Positions 57,093-64,000 of a stretch of 64,000 bases of DNA are shown one piece after another; position 1 is the first letter of the stretch, and each line of letters starts with the position of its first letter. The translations under genes and the position numbers were made by a program. The notes below the pieces were generated by a model. That model was not told the origin of the DNA and made no database searches. It saw only the letters and a program-made list of their open reading frames with translations. The stretch is taken from the NCBI RefSeq assembly GCF_002008165.1, contig NZ_MRDM01000032.1, forward strand, positions 124,001 to 188,000, read 5' to 3'. The DNA comes from Rhizobium laguerreae (GTDB lineage Bacteria > Pseudomonadota > Alphaproteobacteria > Rhizobiales > Rhizobiaceae).

Positions 57093-58082
57093 CTAGAACC
57101 GACGTGGTGCTTCGGGTTTGTTTCCGACGATCGTGTCGATCCGCTCCAGCACGTCAGACGTCATCTTCTCTCGATGTGAGAGGGCCGCGAGATTGTCCTG
57201 CAGCTGGCTGGCGCGCGAGGCTCCGAGAATGACGGTCGAGACGTTCCGGTTGGCGAGGCACCACAAAAGGGCGAGATGGGTGATCGATATGCCGATCTCG
57301 TCGGCGAGCTTGGCAAGTTCGCCAACCTGTTTGAGCTGAGCGCGGCCGGCATCACTGGACCACTTTTCCTTCAGCCACTCATAGCCCGGCAGGTTCATAC
57401 GGCTGTCGGCCGGCACACCATCATTGTACTTCCCGGTCAGGACGCCCGAGGCGAGCGGCGACCAGATCGTGGTGCCAAGGCCGATCAGGTCGTAGAGCGG
57501 CAGATAGTCAGACTCGACCTTCTGGCGTTCGAAGATGTTATACTGCGGCTGCTCCATGGTCGGCGGCGTGATGCGCAAGTCCCGGGCAACGGCGTAGGCT
57601 TCCGTCAATTGCTGCGCGGACCATTCCGATGTGCCCCAATAGAGTACCTTGCCCTGGGCGACGAGATCGTGCATCGCCCGGACCGTTTCCTCGACCGGCG
57701 TGTCGATATCCGGGCGGTGGCAGAAATAAAGGTCGAGGTAGTCGACCTGAAGCCGCTTGAGCGCTGCGTGGCAGGCATCGGTCACATGTTTGCGCGACAG
57801 GCCGCGCTGCGTCGGCCTCTCACCTCCCCAGAAGACCTTGCTGGAGACGACAAAGCTGTCACGGCTCCAGCCAAGCTTGCTGAGCGCCTCGCCCATCACG
57901 ATTTCGGACTTGCCGCTCTCATATCCCTCGGCATTGTCGAAGAAGTTCACCCCGTTATCATAGGCAAGCTTCATGAGGTCGACGGCGTCGCCTCCATCGA
58001 CCTGCTTGCCGAACGTGACCCATGAGCCGAAGGAGAACTCGCTCACTTGCAGGCCCGACTTTCCCAAACGTCGATATTCCAT
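57093..58082 (-). CDS. Aldo/keto reductase (voltage-gated K+ channel beta-subunit-like)
   Basis: 329 residues from ATG 58082 (MEYRRLG; ATG 58085 also possible), behind GGGAG. An NADPH-dependent TIM-barrel reductase of the YghZ/Kv-beta group. The catalytic tetrad is visible: aspartate in FFDNAEGYESG, tyrosine of the same motif, lysine in VVSSKVFWGG and histidine in LYFCHRPDID. Nucleotide site near residue 230 (WSPLASGVLTGKY). It sits between ntrY and ntrC on the same strand, an unusual insertion in that conserved block. Confidence 0.9.
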   Translation of the reverse strand: MEYRRLGKSGLQVSEFSFGSWVTFGKQVDGGDAVDLMKLAYDNGVNFFDNAEGYESGKSEIVMGEALSKLGWSRDSFVVSSKVFWGGERPTQRGLSRKHVTDACHAALKRLQVDYLDLYFCHRPDIDTPVEETVRAMHDLVAQGKVLYWGTSEWSAQQLTEAYAVARDLRITPPTMEQPQYNIFERQKVESDYLPLYDLIGLGTTIWSPLASGVLTGKYNDGVPADSRMNLPGYEWLKEKWSSDAGRAQLKQVGELAKLADEIGISITHLALLWCLANRNVSTVILGASRASQLQDNLAALSHREKMTSDVLERIDTIVGNKPEAPRRF

Positions 58083-58085
58083 CAT

Positions 58086-58686
58086 GCAACTCCCGCAAAT
58101 TATGAATATGTGCCGGCCTGTCACCGGAGTCGGCGTCGCCCGATTGATCGACGACCGATTGGCGTAATCTATGGCATGCGCAACGATATGCGAGGCTCAG
58201 CCCGCCAAGTTGACCAAAACACGATGTCGCAGTTCCCGTCAGCCCGACCATAAAGAAAAAGGGCGCTCCACGACATCAGCCGGAGCGCCCGTGGCATGCG
58301 ATCGACGACGTTTGCGGCGGAGGTCGACAGCAGCAACGGCAGAATGATGAGATTCGGAACGGATAGGCAACATGCGATTGGAGTCTGCGACGTTATCGCG
58401 CGCCGATTGACCCTGTCATCCACCGGATATCCACAGCCTATCCACAGGCACCGCGACAATGATCGCAGCAACTTCAATGACATTCGCCTGTCGGCAAACC
58501 ACTCCTCACAAATGCTTATGTGACCGTGAAATGACACCGCATCTTTGTTTGTCTGCTTGGATACAAACCGTGGCCGGGCTCAGATAGGCTCACCTCTCCT
58601 CCCGACCGTGGCGGCGGACGCCGGGAGGGGTGGGCGGTGGGCAAACATGAGGGCCCGCCGCCTTCTTTTATGCGCCCAGAGCAGGC
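58086..58686. other. Long gap between ntrC and the aldo/keto reductase
   Basis: 601 bp with no convincing protein gene. It contains a minus-strand terminator (58,253-58,290), so a transcript, either the ntrC 3' UTR or a separate small RNA, ends there. Frames in this stretch lack a ribosome site and known motifs. Confidence 0.5.
58253..58290 (-). terminator. Intrinsic terminator on the minus strand
   Basis: Stem GGGCGCTCC / GGAGCGCCC with a 12-base loop; read on the minus strand it is followed by TTTTTCTTT (58,260-58,252). It is about 400 bp beyond the ntrC stop. Confidence 0.8.
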
Positions 58687-60134
<1,448 letters not shown>

Positions 60135-60138
<4 letters not shown>

Positions 60139-61289
60139 CGAGAAGGTCCTGTCGAGCTTGCTATAGAGGCGTCCTCGAGCGAGGCGTCCTTCGACGCCGG
60201 CATGAGAACGCGGAATGTCGTGCGGCTGTTCTGGCTGTCGCATTCGATGATGCCGCCGTGATCGCCGATGATCTTGGCGACCAGCGCCAGACCGAGGCCG
60301 CTGCCGTTCGGCTTGGTGGTGATGAAAGGATCGAAGAGATGCGGCAACAGATCGAGGGGAACGCCGGGGCCGTTGTCGTGGACGCAGAATTCCAGCGGCA
60401 GCGAGATCTTTTCACGCGTGCCGGCGACCGAAAGACGGATGCCGGGACGATAGGCCGTCGTCAACATGATCTCGCCGTCCGACCGATCGCCGACCGCTTC
60501 GGCGGCGTTCTTCACCAGATTGAGGAAGACCTGGACGAGCTGGTCGCGATTGGCATAGACGGCCGGCAGCGACGGGTCGTAACTCTCGGTGACCCGGATG
60601 TTGCGGGCAAAACCCGCCTTGGCGACCGCCTTCACATGATCGAGCACGGAATGGATGTTGACCGGCATGCGGTCAACAGGGCGTTCGTCGGAAAAGACTT
60701 CCATGCGATCGACCAGCGAGACGATGCGATCGGTCTCGTCGCAGATCAGCCGGGTCAGCGCCCGATCGTCGTCGACCGCAGACTGTTCGAGCAACTGGGC
60801 GGCGCCGCGTATGCCGGAGAGCGGGTTCTTGATCTCATGCGCCAGCATCGAGGCAAGGCCGGTCACCGAGCGGGCGGCGGCGCGATGGGTCAGCTGCCGG
60901 TCGATCTTGTCGGCCATCGACCGTTCCTGGAAGACGATGACGACGGCGCCGGGCTCGCTGAGCACCGGGGCGACATAGAGATCGACGAGCTTGTCCTGGC
61001 CGAGGCGGGGCGAACTCAGGTCGACGCGATATTCGTTGACCGGCGCCTTGCGCTCGCGCACCTGGTCGATCAGGGCAAGCAGCGGGCTGCCGAAAGGAAT
61101 GAAGGTCGAGATGCGGTAACGCGCCAGATGCGAAGCGCTGGCGCCGAAGAAGGCCTCCGCCTCCCAATTGGCGAAAACGACGAAGCCGGATTCGTCGACC
61201 ATGACGACGGGGTTCTGGATGGCGTTCAGCACGGCCATGGCGACGGTCCCGCCGGCATGATCGGACGGAGATGTCATATCCTTCATCAT
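60135..61289 (-). CDS. ntrB: NtrB nitrogen sensor kinase
   Basis: 384 residues; a cytoplasmic PAS-linked histidine kinase that phosphorylates NtrC under nitrogen limitation and is inhibited by PII. PAS domain at about 18-125, phospho-histidine 151 in LAHEIKNPLSGI, and an ATPase domain with DNGPGVP near 305 and GSGLGLALVAKI near 330. ATG 61289 follows GGGAGGC and overlaps the dusB stop by 4 bp. Confidence 0.96.
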
Positions 61290-62302
61290 GCCGCCTCCCG
61301 GCTGTCGACAATATTCACAGCCAGCGCATCGTAAAGGCGCGCGGCCACCTCGCGCGGATCGCGCGAGGTCATGATCTCCGCCTTTTCAGCGCCTGACAGA
61401 TCAGGCGCGAAACGCTGGAGATACCAGCCAAGGTGCTTGCGGGCGTGGCGGATCGCCACCGCTTCGCCGTAGAAATCCAGCATCATCCGGTAATGTTCGA
61501 CGGCGATATCGGCGATCTCCTGGGATTGCGGTGCGGGCGCACCTGATATGACGCCGGCATGCCACGGCCTGCCCTGGCAGCCCCTGCCGATCATCACGGC
61601 ATCGGCGCCCGAGCGGCGCAATATTTCCTGCGCGTCAGCTGCGGTTTCGACATCGCCGTTGGCGACCAACGGAATGGCGACCGCTTCGCGGACGGCGCGG
61701 ATCGCATCCCAATCGGCGCGGCCTTCATAGAATTGCATGCGGGTGCGCCCATGAATGGTCACAAGCTGGATGCCGGCCGCCTCGGCGCGGCGGGCGATAT
61801 CAGGCGCGTTGATCGAGTTCTCATCCCAGCCAAGGCGCATCTTCAGCGTCACCGGAATGTCGACGGCTTTGACCGTCGCCTCGATGAGGCCGAGCGCGTG
61901 ATCGGAATCACGCATCAGCGCCGAACCCGAATAACCGCCGATCACCTTCTTTGCCGGACAGCCCATGTTGATGTCGATGATATCGGCGCCGTGATCGGCG
62001 GCGATCTTGGCCGCCTCCGCCATCCAGTGCGCCTCTCGCCCGGCAAGCTGCACCATATGCGGCCGGAAGCCCGCAGCACTGAGCCGCGACCAGGATTCAG
62101 CCGTGTCGTTGACCAGTTCGCGGCTCGCCACCATCTCGGTGACGACGAGGCCGGCGCCGAAGCGCCATGCAAGCTCGCGGAAGGGCATATCCGTGACGCC
62201 GGACATCGGCGCCAGCACAACGCGGTTCCGCACGGACACGGGTCCGATTTGGAAAGGCGCTGCGAGGTCCTGGGAAATCAAATGATTATCTTTCGGGCAC
62301 AC
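61286..62302 (-). CDS. dusB: tRNA-dihydrouridine synthase DusB (NifR3)
   Basis: 338 residues with GTG start at 62302. FMN enzyme that reduces uridine in the tRNA D-loop. Motifs: LAPMSGVTDMPFRELA near residue 30, INMGCPAKKVIGGYSGSALM with the catalytic cysteine near 112, and VTIHGRTRMQFYEGRADWDA near 180. Named nifR3 in rhizobia, where it is cotranscribed with ntrBC. It leads the dusB-ntrB-ntrC run. Confidence 0.94.
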   Translation of the reverse strand: MCPKDNHLISQDLAAPFQIGPVSVRNRVVLAPMSGVTDMPFRELAWRFGAGLVVTEMVASRELVNDTAESWSRLSAAGFRPHMVQLAGREAHWMAEAAKIAADHGADIIDINMGCPAKKVIGGYSGSALMRDSDHALGLIEATVKAVDIPVTLKMRLGWDENSINAPDIARRAEAAGIQLVTIHGRTRMQFYEGRADWDAIRAVREAVAIPLVANGDVETAADAQEILRRSGADAVMIGRGCQGRPWHAGVISGAPAPQSQEIADIAVEHYRMMLDFYGEAVAIRHARKHLGWYLQRFAPDLSGAEKAEIMTSRDPREVAARLYDALAVNIVDSREAA

Positions 62303-62447
62303 AATAGAACTGCATTATTTTTAGCCACTATTCCCTGTCTTGCCAAGGGGGCTGAGACAGGAATTGATATTTTTCGGGCAGATGCTGGAAAAGGCCAAAG
62401 CAAGACGTTAGAGCACTGGGGTCAATTCCGCATATTTTAGGGGATCT

Positions 62448-63665
62448 ATGCTGCAAATGCCTTCTAAGCAACCGATATCGGCTGGAATTGTCATCGTTGC
62501 CGCCGGCCGCGGCGAGCGCGCAGGATCATCCAAGGAGGGCCCCAAGCAATATCGCATGATCGGCGGCAAGCCGGTTATCGTGCATACGCTTGAAAACTTC
62601 ATGACATGGGAAGCCGCAACCGAGATCGTCGTCGTCATCCATCCCGATGACGAGGCGCTGTTTGCGAGAGCCTTCCGCCACATCATCTCGGCAACGCCGA
62701 TCAAAACGGTGCATGGGGGTGCGACCCGGCAGCAATCCGTGCTTGCCGGCCTCAGACACCTCAAGGACAAGCACATCAGTCATGTCCTGATCCACGATGC
62801 CGTGCGGCCGTTCTTCGATCATGTGCTTCTAGACCGCATCGCCGAGAGCCTTGACGCCGGCGCACAGGCGGTCCTGCCGGCGATCCCGGTCACCGATACG
62901 TTGAAACGCGCCGACAGCGCCGGCACCGTGCTGACGACGATTTCACGCGAGCATCTTTACGCGGCGCAGACGCCGCAATCCTTCGCCTTCGACAAGATCC
63001 TCGAGGCGCATGAGAAGGCAGCCGCGAGCGGACGAAGCGATTTCACCGACGACGCCTCGATCGCCGAATGGATGGGCATTCCGGTAACGATCGTCGAGGG
63101 CACGAACGACAACGTCAAGCTGACGGTCAAGAACGATATCGCCATGGCCGACGACAAGCTCTCGGCTTCGCTGCTTCCGGACGTGCGCACAGGCAATGGC
63201 TACGACGTGCACCAGCTCGTCGCGGGCGATGGCGTGACGCTCTGCGGCGTGTTCATTGCGCATGACCAGAAACTGAAAGGCCACTCGGATGCCGACGTCG
63301 CGCTGCATGCGCTGACGGACGCGCTGCTTGCCACCTGCGGCGCCGGCGACATCGGCGATCATTTCCCGCCGTCCGACCCGCAATGGAAGGGGGCGGCCTC
63401 GCGGATCTTCATCGAACATGCCGCCCGGATCGTGCGCGAGCGCGGCGGCACGATCATGAATGCCGACGTCTCGCTGATCGCCGAGGCGCCGAAGGTCGGA
63501 CCGCATCGCGACGCCATGCGGGCGAAACTGTCGGATTATCTCGGCATCGATATCGAGCGTTGCTCGGTCAAGGCGACGACCAACGAGACGATCGGCTTCG
63601 TCGGCCGGCGCGAAGGCATCGCGGCGATCGCGACTGCCACCGTCGTCTATCGCGGGAGGAAATGA
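62448..63665 (+). CDS. ispDF: Bifunctional IspD/IspF isoprenoid enzyme
   Basis: 405 residues. The N-terminal half (about 1-232) is IspD cytidylyltransferase with AAGRGERAGSS, HDAVRPFFD and AQTPQSF; the C-terminal half (about 240-400) is IspF cyclodiphosphate synthase with GNGYDVHQLV, GHSDADVALHALTDALL and SVKATTNETIGFVGR. It carries out two non-consecutive steps of the MEP pathway; the fusion is normal in Alphaproteobacteria. Divergent from dusB, and overlaps the next gene by 4 bp (ATGA). Confidence 0.95.
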   Translation: MLQMPSKQPISAGIVIVAAGRGERAGSSKEGPKQYRMIGGKPVIVHTLENFMTWEAATEIVVVIHPDDEALFARAFRHIISATPIKTVHGGATRQQSVLAGLRHLKDKHISHVLIHDAVRPFFDHVLLDRIAESLDAGAQAVLPAIPVTDTLKRADSAGTVLTTISREHLYAAQTPQSFAFDKILEAHEKAAASGRSDFTDDASIAEWMGIPVTIVEGTNDNVKLTVKNDIAMADDKLSASLLPDVRTGNGYDVHQLVAGDGVTLCGVFIAHDQKLKGHSDADVALHALTDALLATCGAGDIGDHFPPSDPQWKGAASRIFIEHAARIVRERGGTIMNADVSLIAEAPKVGPHRDAMRAKLSDYLGIDIERCSVKATTNETIGFVGRREGIAAIATATVVYRGRK

Positions 63666-64000
63666 TGAGCCTTTTTCCTCAGGATATTATTTCGACGGCC
63701 GAGGCGATCATCCGCGACTTCACGGCTGCAGGGCTGATGGTCTCGACCGCCGAATCCTGTACCGGCGGGCTGATCGCCGGGGCGCTGACGGAGATTTCGG
63801 GTTCGTCCGCCGTCGTCGACCGCGGCTTCGTCACCTATACGAATAGTGCAAAGATCGAGATGCTCGGCGTGCAGGCGGAAACCTTGCTGCGTTTCGGCGC
63901 GGTCTCCGAGGAAACGGCGCGGCAGATGGTACATGGCGCGCTCTTCCGCTCACGCGCCGAGATCGCCGTCGCCGTCACCGGCATTGCCGGCCCCGGCGGC
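63662..64000 (+). CDS. CinA-family nicotinamide-nucleotide amidase, 3' part outside the window
   Basis: 113 codons are present. It starts at ATG 63662 within the ispDF stop (GGGAGG upstream; ATG 63665 also possible). The conserved VSTAESCTGGLIAGALTEI segment and VDRGFVTYTNSAKIEMLGV belong to the short, C-terminal-type CinA amidase (PncC-like) that deamidates NMN. The end shown, AVTGIAGPGG, is the family's glycine-rich motif. Translational coupling to ispDF is likely. Confidence 0.88.
   Translation, partial: MMSLFPQDIISTAEAIIRDFTAAGLMVSTAESCTGGLIAGALTEISGSSAVVDRGFVTYTNSAKIEMLGVQAETLLRFGAVSEETARQMVHGALFRSRAEIAVAVTGIAGPGG

Noticed and set aside
58169..58537. 122-codon minus-strand frame ending beyond the terminator downstream of ntrC
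   Set aside because: It reads through the terminator hairpin, lacks a ribosome site and shows no protein family features.

Overview
The window looks like chromosomal DNA of a Rhizobium (R. etli / R. leguminosarum group), judged from gene content and order. Main indicators are the run dusB(nifR3)-ntrB-ntrC ... ntrY-ntrX-dat-hfq-hflX, the bifunctional ispDF, the siroheme / DUF2849 / sulfite reductase / DUF934 operon, DUF982 proteins, and an alphaproteobacterial-type LexA box. This assignment is from recognised families and synteny; no database search was run.

Layout. 1-1,821: a GFA-family enzyme cut by the window edge, an aminoglycoside-phosphotransferase-like kinase and a small regulator-like gene fragment. 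1,822-9,289: a sugar locus with a four-gene ABC importer on the minus strand, divergent from a ROK regulator, a Gfo/Idh/MocA dehydrogenase and a ThuA-family protein; together they look like uptake plus oxidative processing of a (di)saccharide. 9,290-13,329: a hairpin repeat pair, a DUF2938 membrane protein and an AraC / HbpS-GlcG / SDR / NTF2-like cluster. 13,490-17,540: a patchy accessory stretch with two coupled small genes behind an SOS box, two DUF982 genes, a DUF4242-class III cyclase fusion, an IS5-type transposase remnant, a gene with an in-frame stop and two very small membrane or secreted proteins. 17,769-23,304: a five-gene caa3-type terminal oxidase operon with subunits I and III fused and a tri-heme cytochrome c. 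23,418-28,026: a basic protein of unknown role, a flavin monooxygenase and several small stress or membrane proteins, including CsbD.

28,057-31,357 is the most interesting segment. A 38-bp perfect copy of the 3' end of tRNA-Lys(TTT) lies 3.2 kb from the intact tRNA gene, and a decayed tyrosine-integrase gene begins 87 bp from the tRNA. Between the repeats are a SARP/TolB-like/TPR regulator and, 24 bp downstream, a 72-residue protein of unknown function. This reads as a shrunken integrative element whose only intact cargo is a regulator plus a small protein.

31,587-42,391 carries ccdA, SDRs, a potassium channel with a C-terminal zinc ribbon and a run of oxidoreductases and hydrolases (LLM flavin enzyme, aldehyde dehydrogenase, cupin, metallo-beta-lactamase fold). 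From 42,617 to the end the content is conserved: AEC transporter, UbiH-type monooxygenase, assimilatory sulfite reduction, a deaminase, MazG, HflX, Hfq, D-amino-acid transaminase, NtrYX, an aldo/keto reductase inserted between ntrC and ntrY, NtrBC, DusB, IspDF and the start of CinA. NtrX lacks the sigma-54 contact loop that NtrC keeps.
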